64,000 nucleotides of DNA from Aquilonibacter sp963703325 (lineage in GTDB: Bacteria > Vulcanimicrobiota > Vulcanimicrobiia > Vulcanimicrobiales > Vulcanimicrobiaceae), in contig OY969805.1 of assembly GCA_963703325.1 (NCBI GenBank), forward strand, positions 2,976,001-3,040,000. The letters run 5' to 3'. Made by a program: the position numbers and the translations under genes. Position 1 is the first letter of the stretch, and each line of letters begins with the position of its first letter. The notes beneath the pieces are model-generated. The model was not told where the DNA came from, did no database searches, and saw only the letters and a program-made list of their open reading frames with translations. Shown piece by piece: positions 51,182-59,508 of the stretch.

Positions 51182-52740
51182 TCGAATGGATGACGACCAC
51201 CGATCACAAGAAGATCGGCATCATGTACATCTTTACGACGATGTGCTTCTTCGTGGTCGCCGGTATCCTCGCAATGTTGATACGCGCGCAGCTCGCGAAG
51301 CCTGAAAACACGTTCTTGGACTCGCACACCTACAACCAGATTTTCACGCTGCACGGCACGGCCATGATTTTCTTGGTGATCGCACCGTTTGGTCTGGGCC
51401 TGGCAAACTTTCTCGTGCCCTTGCACATCGGCGCACCCGACGTCGCCTTTCCGCGCTTGAACGCGACCGCGTTCTGGATGTTCGCCTTTGCCGGCATCGT
51501 CGTTTTCAGTGGACTAGCCGGGTATGGCGGGGCGGCCGCGACCGGCTGGACCGCGTATGCGCCGCTCTCCGAGATCGCCGAAGGTACCGGTGCCGGCCAG
51601 GACCTGTGGCTGATCGGGCTGCTGCTCGCCAGCGTGTCGACAATTCTCACCGCGCTCAATTTGATGGTGACGATCTTTCTGTTTCGCGCGCCGGGCATGA
51701 CGATGTGGCGTCTGCCGATCTTCGTCTGGGAGATCGTCGCGACGGCGGTCTTGATCCTAATGGCATTCCCGTCGCTCACCGCAGTGCTTGCAATGCTGCT
51801 GATCGACCGGCATCTCGGCGGCCATTTCTTTGATCCCGCCTACGGCGGCAGCCCGATTCTCTACCAGCACCTCTTTTGGTTCTTCGGCCATCCCGAAGTC
51901 TACGTGATGATCTTGCCGTATTTCGGCATCATCACCGAGATCGTCGCAACATTCTCACGCAAGCCGGTTTTTGGGTATGTCGGCATGGTCATTGCCGCGT
52001 TTGCAATCGCCGGCTTGTCGATCGGTGTGTGGGCCCACCACATGTTCACCACAGGCGCCGTCAGCAATCCGTTCTTCTCCGCGATGTCGTTCCTCATCGC
52101 CGTGCCAACCGGCGTGAAGTTCGTCAATTGGATCGGTACGATGTGGAAAGGCTCGATCGTGTTCGCAACGCCAATGCTCTTTGCGATTGGTTTCATGCTC
52201 AACTTTTTGATCGGCGGGATCACCGGCGTCATGGTCGCCTCGCCGCCGATCGACTATACGGTGCACGACACCTATTTCATCGTGAACCACTTCCACTATA
52301 CGCTCGCCGGCGGCAGCATGTTTGCTCTGTTCGCAGCGCTCTACTTCTGGTTCCCGAAGATGTTCGGCGTGCAGCTCAACGAACGCCTCGGCGCGTGGTG
52401 CTTCGCGCTGATGTTCGTCGGGTTCAACATCACGTTTATCCCCATGGCGTTCATGGGTCTAGAAGGCATGGCACGACGCGTCTACACCTATCCGAACATC
52501 GCGCACCTCGGAGCGCTCAACGCTACGGCGACGGTAGGCTCGATCGTCTTGGCGCTCGGCGTCGTGGTCTTCTTCGCCGATGTCGCACTGGCCGTGTGGC
52601 GCCGTGTGCCCGCAACGGCGAATCCGTGGGACGGCTATAGTTTGGAATGGGCGACCTCGTCGCCGCCGCCCGAGTTCAACTTCGACGCGTTACCGCCGAT
52701 TCGTAGCCGGCGCCCCGTCTGGGATGCCCCTTCGCCGTGA
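51178..52740 (+). CDS. ctaD: Cytochrome c oxidase subunit I (aa3 type)
   Basis: 520 aa, twelve TM helices. Heme ligands in NQIFTLHGTAMIFLV and VNHFHYTLAGGSMF; Cu-B His and crosslinked Tyr region in WFFGHPEVYVMILP, which also has the D-channel Glu. D-channel entry GAPDVAFPRLNATAF and K-channel AVPTGVKFVNWIGTMW are intact, so it is a proton-pumping A1-type oxidase. ATGA links to ctaC and GTGA to ctaF. Confidence 0.96.
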   Translation: MIEWMTTTDHKKIGIMYIFTTMCFFVVAGILAMLIRAQLAKPENTFLDSHTYNQIFTLHGTAMIFLVIAPFGLGLANFLVPLHIGAPDVAFPRLNATAFWMFAFAGIVVFSGLAGYGGAAATGWTAYAPLSEIAEGTGAGQDLWLIGLLLASVSTILTALNLMVTIFLFRAPGMTMWRLPIFVWEIVATAVLILMAFPSLTAVLAMLLIDRHLGGHFFDPAYGGSPILYQHLFWFFGHPEVYVMILPYFGIITEIVATFSRKPVFGYVGMVIAAFAIAGLSIGVWAHHMFTTGAVSNPFFSAMSFLIAVPTGVKFVNWIGTMWKGSIVFATPMLFAIGFMLNFLIGGITGVMVASPPIDYTVHDTYFIVNHFHYTLAGGSMFALFAALYFWFPKMFGVQLNERLGAWCFALMFVGFNITFIPMAFMGLEGMARRVYTYPNIAHLGALNATATVGSIVLALGVVVFFADVALAVWRRVPATANPWDGYSLEWATSSPPPEFNFDALPPIRSRRPVWDAPSP

Positions 52741-53120
52741 AAACGTTCGTCGCGCTGTTCCTCTGCTCGGCACTCTTTGGATTGTCGATTGCCGTCGCGT
52801 ACTGGTTGGTCGCACACGAAGTTACCGGGACGTTCCTGCTCGGCGTGATGACGGCGGCACTTGCTTTTGCCGCAACATACGCGGTTATCGCCGAACGCAA
52901 TGCGCATCTCGACGGCGACAACCCGAAAACGACGAACGCCGACGCAGCAGGCGAAGACCTCGGCGTCTTTACGACCAATAGCGCTTGGCCGATTATCATC
53001 GCGGCCGGCGCAGCGCTCGCGTTGTGCGGGCTCCCGTGGGCGCCGTTCCTTTCGGCATGTGGATTGGTCGTCGTTGTCGTTGCGCTATGGCGATTGGGAG
53101 CGGAGAGTGCCCGCGGGTAG
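52737..53120 (+). CDS. ctaF: Cytochrome c oxidase subunit IV (CtaF type)
   Basis: 127 aa with four TM helices arranged 2+2 (VALFLCSALFGLSIAVAYWL; GTFLLGVMTAALAFAATYAV; WPIIIAAGAALALCGLPWA; ACGLVVVVVALWRLG). The size, position and topology fit the actinobacterial-type fourth subunit. GTG 52737 overlaps the ctaD stop. Weakly conserved family, so position carries much of the evidence. Confidence 0.8.
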   Translation: MKTFVALFLCSALFGLSIAVAYWLVAHEVTGTFLLGVMTAALAFAATYAVIAERNAHLDGDNPKTTNADAAGEDLGVFTTNSAWPIIIAAGAALALCGLPWAPFLSACGLVVVVVALWRLGAESARG

Positions 53121-53144
53121 CTTTCGCGGAGGTTCGGGACGGGC

Positions 53145-53150
53145 TATAGT
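53145..53150 (+). promoter_or_regulatory. -10 element for leaderless PAP2 gene
   Basis: TATAGT followed by AAGGTGG and the ATG at 53158. Transcription starting 7 bases after the hexamer would leave almost no leader. AAGGTGG could alternatively be a Shine-Dalgarno, but it abuts the ATG with no spacer. Confidence 0.55.
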
Positions 53151-53157
53151 AAGGTGG

Positions 53158-54501
53158 ATGCATATACGGACGCGACTTTTTGTTTTGGGACTCATCGCCG
53201 CACTGGCGGCTACATCCGTCGCAGCCTTCGCGCTCGATCCCACGCTCTACGTGTTGGAGGGCCTCGCGCCGTTCAGTCGGCTGATGAGCACGGCGCCCGG
53301 GCGCGCGGTGCTGGCCGCAAATCATCGCGTCACGTACGCGGTATCGAGCGGGACCGACGCCCAGCCGCTGCTGTTGCCGTTTGCGCAGCAGCAGGCGCAG
53401 GCGCTAAGCGACGCCTTCATCACCAACGATAACGCGGCGGGTCTGGCCGACGGACTCGGATCGGGCCTCGGGGCTGCCTATCGAACCGTGCTCGATTATA
53501 AAAGCAGCGACGGCGGCCTGACATGGAAGTCGACCGGCTCGCTTCCGAGCGTTCAAGTGCTCCTGTCGGCGGCGAGTGGCGAGAGCAGTGCCGATTCCAA
53601 CGCCGGGAAGTATTTCTTCGCGAACGGCGGTGTCGCGACCGCGGCGGGGAATTGCCAAGCCGTTACCGTCGACGGTGCTGCTGCCATTTGGAAGCAGCCT
53701 GGTGCGCAAACCGACATTTTCGGAAAGGCCTACGATCTTCCGGGCGGCACGAGTCCCGGCGCCGATCCGTGTGGAGATTCCCGGCCCTTCCAAACGGACT
53801 ACCGCATCCTGACGTACCAAGCCAACGACTTTTTCGGTTCGCGCTCCGGGAACGCGCTCTACCTCGATGGTCCCGCCCAAGATCTGCGCGCAAGCCCGTC
53901 CTTTCCGAGCGGCCACACGACGTACGGCTACACCGAATCCGTACTGCTCGGAATTTTTGTGCCGCAACGCTATTCGCAGATGGTGACGCGCGCCGCGGAA
54001 TACGGCAACGATCGCATCATCGTTGGTGCGCATTACGCCATGGACGTGATCGCGGGACGCACGATCGCGCTCTATGTCCTCGCGCATCTGCTCGCGCACG
54101 ACAGCCATTTCCGTGCGACGCACGCGGCGCGCGCGGACTTGCAGCGTGCGCTCGACGGCGCGTGCGCGCAACCCGGTGCGGCCTGTTCCACCGATTCGGG
54201 TCGCTTTGCCGACGCCGCCAAGAACCAAGCGTTTTACGAATCGACGCAAACGTATGGCTTGCCGGTCGTTCACCCGGAGTTCGCCGGCAAAACCGAAGAC
54301 GTATTCGCAACGGCACGCGAGGGCGGCTACCTGTTGATGGCCGCGTTTCCGAAGATCACGTCGCTCGCGCAGGCCGACAAGATTCTCACCGCCACCGAAG
54401 GCCCCGGGGGCGGATTCCTCGATAACGGCAGCGGCTTCGGCGTTTACTCGCGGATCGATCTCTACAAAGCGGTGATTGCGGCCGCCGCTATTTCGAGCTA
54501 A
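53158..54501 (+). CDS. Secreted PAP2-family acid phosphatase
   Basis: 447 aa with signal peptide RTRLFVLGLIAALAATSVAA. The C-terminal half has the PAP2/class A phosphatase motifs SPSFPSGHTTYGYTESVLL and RAAEYGNDRIIVGAHYAMDV (catalytic His and Asp). The Lys-Arg motif I may be in the YRILTYQANDF vicinity but is not obvious. Periplasmic dephosphorylation of organic phosphates is the expected role, matching the pst system in the window. ATG 53158 is chosen because the signal begins there; the longer frame upstream belongs to the ctaF shadow. Confidence 0.85.
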   Translation: MHIRTRLFVLGLIAALAATSVAAFALDPTLYVLEGLAPFSRLMSTAPGRAVLAANHRVTYAVSSGTDAQPLLLPFAQQQAQALSDAFITNDNAAGLADGLGSGLGAAYRTVLDYKSSDGGLTWKSTGSLPSVQVLLSAASGESSADSNAGKYFFANGGVATAAGNCQAVTVDGAAAIWKQPGAQTDIFGKAYDLPGGTSPGADPCGDSRPFQTDYRILTYQANDFFGSRSGNALYLDGPAQDLRASPSFPSGHTTYGYTESVLLGIFVPQRYSQMVTRAAEYGNDRIIVGAHYAMDVIAGRTIALYVLAHLLAHDSHFRATHAARADLQRALDGACAQPGAACSTDSGRFADAAKNQAFYESTQTYGLPVVHPEFAGKTEDVFATAREGGYLLMAAFPKITSLAQADKILTATEGPGGGFLDNGSGFGVYSRIDLYKAVIAAAAISS

Positions 54502-55186
54502 CCGGCGCGGTGACGTTCGCGCCCCGGATAACGAGGAAGAGCACGATCGCGAGCTCCCCAAAGAGCGCCGGCTGCGCGATCAGAAATGCCGTGTCGCGGT
54601 ATTGCGGCGCCAGTATCCCGATGATCGTGATCGCGACATAGGCGAGACCGTCGAGCAAGAGCCAGCAGCCTAAGAGGCGGGGGATAAACCCCGACTTTAT
54701 CACCAGCGCGCCAAACGGAAGCAGCCAGAGGCCCCAAAACATGCCGTTGACGACGTTCCCCTGACTGTGCAGGCGAAGGAAGAGCATTGCCAGTGCGTTG
54801 AGTTGCGGCGTGGTAAACGCCGTGAGAAACCCGCCGCCGTGTACCAGGATGAGTGCAGCGATCCAATTCAGCGCGTTGACAAAGAAAATCGGCGCGACCG
54901 CGACGCCGCCCAAGATGACCATCAGTACCGCTTGGTAGTGGTCGACATCCTTGAACAAACGATAGAGCGCGAGCACGAGAAAGATGCTGATCACACCGCT
55001 GAAAAGGTCGGCCAGAATTGCAAAACGGAACATTGTCTCGTGCGCAAGGACGTTGGCCGCCGTCGCCGCCGCGTTACCGGTCACCACCAATACGATGGGA
55101 ACGTAGATCAGGCTAAACAGGCCGGTAAACACCTCTAAGAGATAGATCGCCCCCGCGATGCGCGCGGCCCTGACGGTTGGATGCAT
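54488..55186 (-). CDS. DUF4386 membrane protein
   Basis: 232 aa with six TM helices: RIAGAIYLLEVFTGLFSLIY (N-terminal family motif), ILADLFSGVISIFLVLALYR, VVNGMFWGLWLLPFGALVIK. It fits the DUF4386 family throughout. Function unknown. The end overlaps the PAP2 gene by 14 bases; starts 9 bases from glpD. Confidence 0.82.
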   Translation of the reverse strand: MHPTVRAARIAGAIYLLEVFTGLFSLIYVPIVLVVTGNAAATAANVLAHETMFRFAILADLFSGVISIFLVLALYRLFKDVDHYQAVLMVILGGVAVAPIFFVNALNWIAALILVHGGGFLTAFTTPQLNALAMLFLRLHSQGNVVNGMFWGLWLLPFGALVIKSGFIPRLLGCWLLLDGLAYVAITIIGILAPQYRDTAFLIAQPALFGELAIVLFLVIRGANVTAPVSSK

Positions 55187-55195
55187 ATCGAGTCC

Positions 55196-56590
55196 CTATC
55201 CTCGCTCGCGCGACAGCAGTTCGGCCACCCGCGGCGCGCACGCGGCACTCCCGCGCTCGTCGAGAAACGCCGCGCGCGTGCGCCGTGCAAGCACGTCATC
55301 CACGGTGCGCGCCATTTCGTGGCGGATCGCGTAGATCACGTCATCCTCGGTACAGGCCAGGTCCGGGTGGAGTTTCGTTCCAGTCCCCGGCAGGATCGAC
55401 TCGTGGAGCGGCAGATCGCGGGTCCGGCACGGCGCCGCCGCCAGTCGCCCGACTTTGAGCGCTACATCGATGGCGTCTTGCGCCATCTGCCGATAGGTGG
55501 TCCACTTGCCCCCGGCTATCGTCACCAGACCCGAGGGCGACGTCTCAACGATATGCTCGCGCGACAGACGCGGCGTGCGAATGGCGGCGGCGTCAACCAA
55601 CGGCCGCAAACCGCAAAATGCCGCGGTGATCTGCGACCGCGCGATCGGACGCTCGAGGTAGCGGGCCGCGTGGCGCAGCAAATAGTCGATCTCTGCTTGC
55701 GTCGGCACCGGATCGCGCGAGGGCTGCGCCTCGGGAATGTCGGTCGTCCCGATCAACACGCAGCCAAGCCACGGAATGATAAAGAGCACGCGCCCATCGT
55801 CGGTTTTCGGCACCAACAGCGCGTCCTCGCCGGGAAATACTTCGCGCGGTACGACGATGTGCGAGCCGCGGCTGAGTTTGAGCAATCGCCGCGACGCCGG
55901 ATCGTCCAAGCGCCGCAGTTCGTCGCTGAAGATGCCGGTGGCGTTGACCACGACCCGCGCGCGCAGGCTGACCTCGCTACCTGTTTCCTCGTCACGTACG
56001 CGCACGCCGGCAAGGCGATCGCCGGCGCGCTCGAACGCGACGGCACGCGCGTAGTTGAGGACGACCGCGCCGAGATCGATCGCCGTGCGCGCCAGCGAAA
56101 TCGCGAGGCGCGCGTCGTCGAACTGGCCGTCGTGATAGCGGATCGATCCGCGCAAGCCCTGTGCGCGAAGTTCGGGAAGGCGGTCGAGGGTGTCGCGCGC
56201 GTTCAAATAGCGGCTGCGCCCGAAGTTCGCTGCGCCGGCCAAGACATCGTACGCGCGCAGACCGGCGAAATAATATGGCGCTTCATACCAGCGATAGGCC
56301 GGGCAGATAAACCCGAGGTCGTGCACCAGGTGTGGCGCGTTCTTGCGCAGTGTCGCCCGCTCGCGCAACGCCTCGCGCACCAAATGAATATCGCCTTCGG
56401 CTAAATAGCGCACGCCGCCGTGGATCAATTTGGTCGAGCGGCTCGATGTCGCGTTGGCAAAGTCGGCCGCTTCCACCAGCGCCGTTTTATAGCCGCGCGA
56501 AACGGCATCGACCGCCGAACCGAGTCCGCTCGCGCCGCCGCCGATCACCACGACGTCGAACGTGTCGTCGAGCGCGGCGAAATTACGCAC
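55196..56590 (-). CDS. glpD: Aerobic glycerol-3-phosphate dehydrogenase
   Basis: 464 aa FAD enzyme oxidising glycerol 3-phosphate to dihydroxyacetone phosphate at the membrane, passing electrons to quinone. FAD motif VVVIGGGASGLGSAVDAVSR, ATSSRSTKLIHGGVRYLAEG, RVVVNATGIFSDELRRLDD, IAGGKWTTYRQMAQDAIDVA. GTG 56590 lies within the last bases of glpK (8-base overlap); the open frame to 56701 is a glpK shadow. The quinol produced could feed the bc complex encoded nearby. Confidence 0.94.
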   Translation of the reverse strand: MRNFAALDDTFDVVVIGGGASGLGSAVDAVSRGYKTALVEAADFANATSSRSTKLIHGGVRYLAEGDIHLVREALRERATLRKNAPHLVHDLGFICPAYRWYEAPYYFAGLRAYDVLAGAANFGRSRYLNARDTLDRLPELRAQGLRGSIRYHDGQFDDARLAISLARTAIDLGAVVLNYARAVAFERAGDRLAGVRVRDEETGSEVSLRARVVVNATGIFSDELRRLDDPASRRLLKLSRGSHIVVPREVFPGEDALLVPKTDDGRVLFIIPWLGCVLIGTTDIPEAQPSRDPVPTQAEIDYLLRHAARYLERPIARSQITAAFCGLRPLVDAAAIRTPRLSREHIVETSPSGLVTIAGGKWTTYRQMAQDAIDVALKVGRLAAAPCRTRDLPLHESILPGTGTKLHPDLACTEDDVIYAIRHEMARTVDDVLARRTRAAFLDERGSAACAPRVAELLSRERG

Positions 56591-58034
56591 GGGCTTTTCG
56601 AACGGCGTTTGCCCAACCCGCCAAACGACGCTCGCGCTCAGCGGCGTCGATCGCCGGATGAAAGCGGCGCTCCTCTTGCCAAAAGTCGGCCCGCAACCCA
56701 ACGCAGTAGGCCGCGCCCAGCGCCGTCGTCTCGGTAATGCGCGGACGCACGACGTCGACGCCCAACACGTCGGCTTGCATCTGCATCAGCAGATCGTTGA
56801 CCGATGCGCCGCCGTCGACACGCAGTTCGCTCAAGCGCACACCCGAGTCGGCTTCCATCGCTGCAACCACGTCGCAACTCTGATACGCGATCGCTTCGAG
56901 CGTCGCGCGCGCGAGATGTTCTTTCGTGCTTCCTCGCGTCAATCCGACGATCGTGCCGCGCGCGTATGGATCCCAGTACGGCGCGCCCAAGCCGGTAAAT
57001 GCCGGCACGAAATAGACGCCGTCGCTATCGTTTACCCGCGCCGCGAGTTCGCCGATCTCCGCCGACGACGCAATAATCCCGAGTCCGTCGCGTAGCCACT
57101 GCACGGCCGAGCCGGTCACGAATACCGATCCCTCGAGTGCGTACGTTGCTTTGCCGCGCCGTGCTGAAAACGCAACGGTCGAGATCAATCCGCTTGCACT
57201 GCGCACGATCTCGTCACCGGTATTGAGCATCACGAACGACCCGGTGCCGTAGGTGTTTTTGGCTAAACCTTTGGTGAACCCGGCTTGCCCGATGAGCGCC
57301 GCTTGTTGATCGCCCGCAACGCCGGCAATCGGGACCGCTGCACCGAGCAGGCTCGCATCGACCGTTCCGAAGTCGGCGACGCACGGCCGCACATCGGGCA
57401 ACATCGTGCGCGGCACGCCGAAGATCGCCAACAGTTCGTCATCCCAGTCCAGCGTGCGCAGATTGAATAACATGGTTCGCGACGCGTTGGTGTAGTCGGT
57501 GGCGTGCACTTTCCCGCCGGTGAGATTGTAGATCAGCCAGCTATCGATCGTTCCGAAGGCGATTTCCCCGCGCTCGGCGCGTTCGCGCACGCCTTCGACG
57601 TTCTCGAGCAACCACACGATCTTCGTTGCCGAGAAGTACGGATCGAGCAGCAGCCCGGTCTTCTCGCGGATCGTCGCCTCGTAGCCCTGTGCTTTGAGCC
57701 GCTCGCAGATGGGCGCGGTACGCCGGTCTTGCCACACGATTGCGCGATGCACCGGCCGTCCGCTCGCGCGATCCCACAGCACGGTCGTTTCGCGCTGATT
57801 GGTGATACCGATCGCAGCCACATCGTCCGCTGTAATCTCCGCGCTGCGTAGCGCCCCGCGCGCGGTCTCGATCTGCGAATTCCAGATCTCGTCGGGATCG
57901 TGCTCGACCCAGCCCGGCTGCGAAAAGTACTGCGGAAACTCGCGCTGATCGACGCCGCAGATAGCACCCGCGCGATCGAACACGATCGCACGCGAACTGG
58001 TCGTGCCCTGATCCAGTGCGAGGATGTAGGCCAT
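56583..58034 (-). CDS. glpK: Glycerol kinase
   Basis: 483 aa FGGY kinase: ILALDQGTTSSRAIVFDRAG, GITNQRETTVLWDRASGRPV, IVWQDRRTA, AGDQQAALIGQAGF, and C-terminal RVDGGASVNDLLMQMQADVL. Phosphorylates glycerol with ATP. ATG 58034 is preceded by AGAAGG. Forms a two-gene operon with glpD. No GlpF permease or GlpR is visible. Confidence 0.96.
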   Translation of the reverse strand: MAYILALDQGTTSSRAIVFDRAGAICGVDQREFPQYFSQPGWVEHDPDEIWNSQIETARGALRSAEITADDVAAIGITNQRETTVLWDRASGRPVHRAIVWQDRRTAPICERLKAQGYEATIREKTGLLLDPYFSATKIVWLLENVEGVRERAERGEIAFGTIDSWLIYNLTGGKVHATDYTNASRTMLFNLRTLDWDDELLAIFGVPRTMLPDVRPCVADFGTVDASLLGAAVPIAGVAGDQQAALIGQAGFTKGLAKNTYGTGSFVMLNTGDEIVRSASGLISTVAFSARRGKATYALEGSVFVTGSAVQWLRDGLGIIASSAEIGELAARVNDSDGVYFVPAFTGLGAPYWDPYARGTIVGLTRGSTKEHLARATLEAIAYQSCDVVAAMEADSGVRLSELRVDGGASVNDLLMQMQADVLGVDVVRPRITETTALGAAYCVGLRADFWQEERRFHPAIDAAERERRLAGWANAVRKARA

Positions 58035-58297
58035 GTCGAGGCCTTCTCATACGCAAGGCTTGAGTTTCCTGCGAATCGAATTTTCGGGACAGTGGATTCA
58101 GACGAGGAGCGCGAAGCGCGAGCAGCCCGCAGGCGAGCGACGTGGCCGTCATTTCTTGCGCACTCCTTCGCGGAGGCGGCGGCGCACAAATGCGCTGTTG
58201 CGGAACCCGAATCAGCCGAATCATCTGAAGAGAGTGCCGTCGAACCGGCTATCGATCAACGGAACCGAAGCGACGCGGCAAGTCCGTAGCCCGCGGG

Positions 58298-58303
58298 TAC
58301 AAT
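58298..58303 (+). promoter_or_regulatory. -10 element for leaderless DUF3175 gene
   Basis: TACAAT followed by ACGTGT and the ATG at 58310. Six bases separate the hexamer from the start codon and there is no Shine-Dalgarno, so the mRNA would be leaderless. A -35 is not obvious. Confidence 0.6.
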
Positions 58304-58309
58304 ACGTGT

Positions 58310-58585
58310 ATGCCAGTCAAGAAATGGTCGCAAGACGTCACCGAGCACAGCAATGCGCTTGATCTCGAGCAATCGGTCTTCACCAAAGACGATCCGAAGG
58401 AAATCGCGCGCTCACTCAAGCGCTCTGCGGAAGCCAGCCATCGGCGCAAGAGCAGCCCTTACCGTTCGGCGATGTCGATGCTGACGTTCTACATCAACCG
58501 CGCCGGTAAGGGGCTCTCGAAGAAGCAGCTGCGCGTCCTCGAGCGCGCCAAGGACGAACTGCGCGCCGAGTTCGGCCGTAAATAA
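58310..58585 (+). CDS. DUF3175 domain protein
   Basis: 91 aa, entirely the DUF3175 domain: KWSQDVTEHSNALDLEQSVF, KEIARSLKRSAEASHRRKSS, PYRSAMSMLTFYINRAGKGL, VLERAKDELRAEF. Basic and small; family members often lie near DNA-metabolism genes and are of unknown function. It converges with the UdgX-fusion gene, 6 bases between stops. It shares a Lys/Arg-rich character with the UdgX tail. Confidence 0.87.
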   Translation: MPVKKWSQDVTEHSNALDLEQSVFTKDDPKEIARSLKRSAEASHRRKSSPYRSAMSMLTFYINRAGKGLSKKQLRVLERAKDELRAEFGRK

Positions 58586-58591
58586 CGCGGA

Positions 58592-59497
58592 CTAGCTGTT
58601 CTTGCGCTTCCGCGCTGGCACTTTGCCACCTTCGCGCCGCGCTTCGCTCAGACCGATCGCGATCGCCTGTTTGCGGCTGGTGACTTTCTTGCCGGAACGC
58701 CCCGACTTGAGCTTGCCGGCCTTCATCTCTTCCATGCTGCGTTTGACCTTTTGGCCGGCCTTGGCGCCGTACTTGCGCGTCGACTTCTTCTTGCGCCCGG
58801 CGGTCGTTTTCTTGCGCGCAGTCTTCTTACGGGTTGTCGTTTTCTTCCGCGTGGTTTTCTTGCGGGTGGTTTTCTTGCGTGTAGCCATACCTACTGTTTC
58901 CTCGATAGCGCCACGATCAAACGATGCCATGCCGCGGCGCAGATCGCCGGCGAAGTTTCCCCGCTCGCGCCGGCGCGACGCGGAATCGACCGCGCGCAGA
59001 ATCGCCGCCGGATGGATCGTCACTAGCACCGGGATCCCGAAACGCGAGGGCATCAGGGTTCCGCGATTCTCGAGCACGCCGACCCCCGGACCCAGCAGTG
59101 CGCGCACCGCGGTCGCGCCGAGCGCCACGATCAAGCGCGGCCGCACGGCGGCGATCTCACCCTCGAGCCACGGCTCGCACGCCTCGATGTGAATGACCTT
59201 GGGCTTGACGTGAATCCGGCGCTTGCCGCGTTCGATGAAGTTGAAGTGCTTCACCGCATTGGTAATGTAGGTCGAACGCTCCGGCGCGACCTCGGCTAAG
59301 ACCGTATGGAGCAGCGCGCCGGCCGGGCCGACGAACGGCCGCCCCGCAAGATCCTCGCGATCCCCGGGCTCTTCGCCGACCAGCATTAGGTCGGCACCGA
59401 CTGGGCCTTCGCCAAAGACGGTCTGCGTGGCGCGGCGGTATAACTCGCACCGTTCGCAATGCTTCGCCTCGCGCCGCAATCGTTCGAGTGTCGGCAT
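58592..59497 (-). CDS. UdgX-type uracil-DNA glycosylase fused to a lysine-rich DUF6496/histone-like tail
   Basis: 301 aa in one continuous frame. Residues 1-195 are a family 4/UdgX glycosylase: CERCELY near the start (Fe-S cysteines), LMLVGEEPGDREDLAGRPFV (motif A), the UdgX-specific ERGKRRIHVKP loop whose His (residue 96) forms a covalent bond to the abasic site in the M. smegmatis enzyme, IEACEPWL, and VTIHPAAILRA (motif B). From residue 204 MATRKKTTRKKTTRKKT begins a Lys/Thr/Arg repeat like histone H1 or AlgP, then KSGRSGKKVTSRKQAIAIGL, the DUF6496-type end. An internal ATG with a GAGG at a suitable distance could also start the tail on its own, so two products are possible. Confidence 0.85.
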   Translation of the reverse strand: MPTLERLRREAKHCERCELYRRATQTVFGEGPVGADLMLVGEEPGDREDLAGRPFVGPAGALLHTVLAEVAPERSTYITNAVKHFNFIERGKRRIHVKPKVIHIEACEPWLEGEIAAVRPRLIVALGATAVRALLGPGVGVLENRGTLMPSRFGIPVLVTIHPAAILRAVDSASRRRERGNFAGDLRRGMASFDRGAIEETVGMATRKKTTRKKTTRKKTTTRKKTARKKTTAGRKKKSTRKYGAKAGQKVKRSMEEMKAGKLKSGRSGKKVTSRKQAIAIGLSEARREGGKVPARKRKNS

Positions 59498-59508
59498 CCT
59501 TATGCGAA

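Noticed and set aside
52861..53157. Extension of the PAP2 gene into ctaF
   Set aside because: Arg/Ser-rich frame inside ctaF; the signal peptide begins at 53158.
58735..58890. Lys-Thr repeats as a separate transposon or tandem-repeat gene
   Set aside because: They continue the UdgX frame and merge into a recognisable DUF6496-type end, so they are treated as a protein tail.
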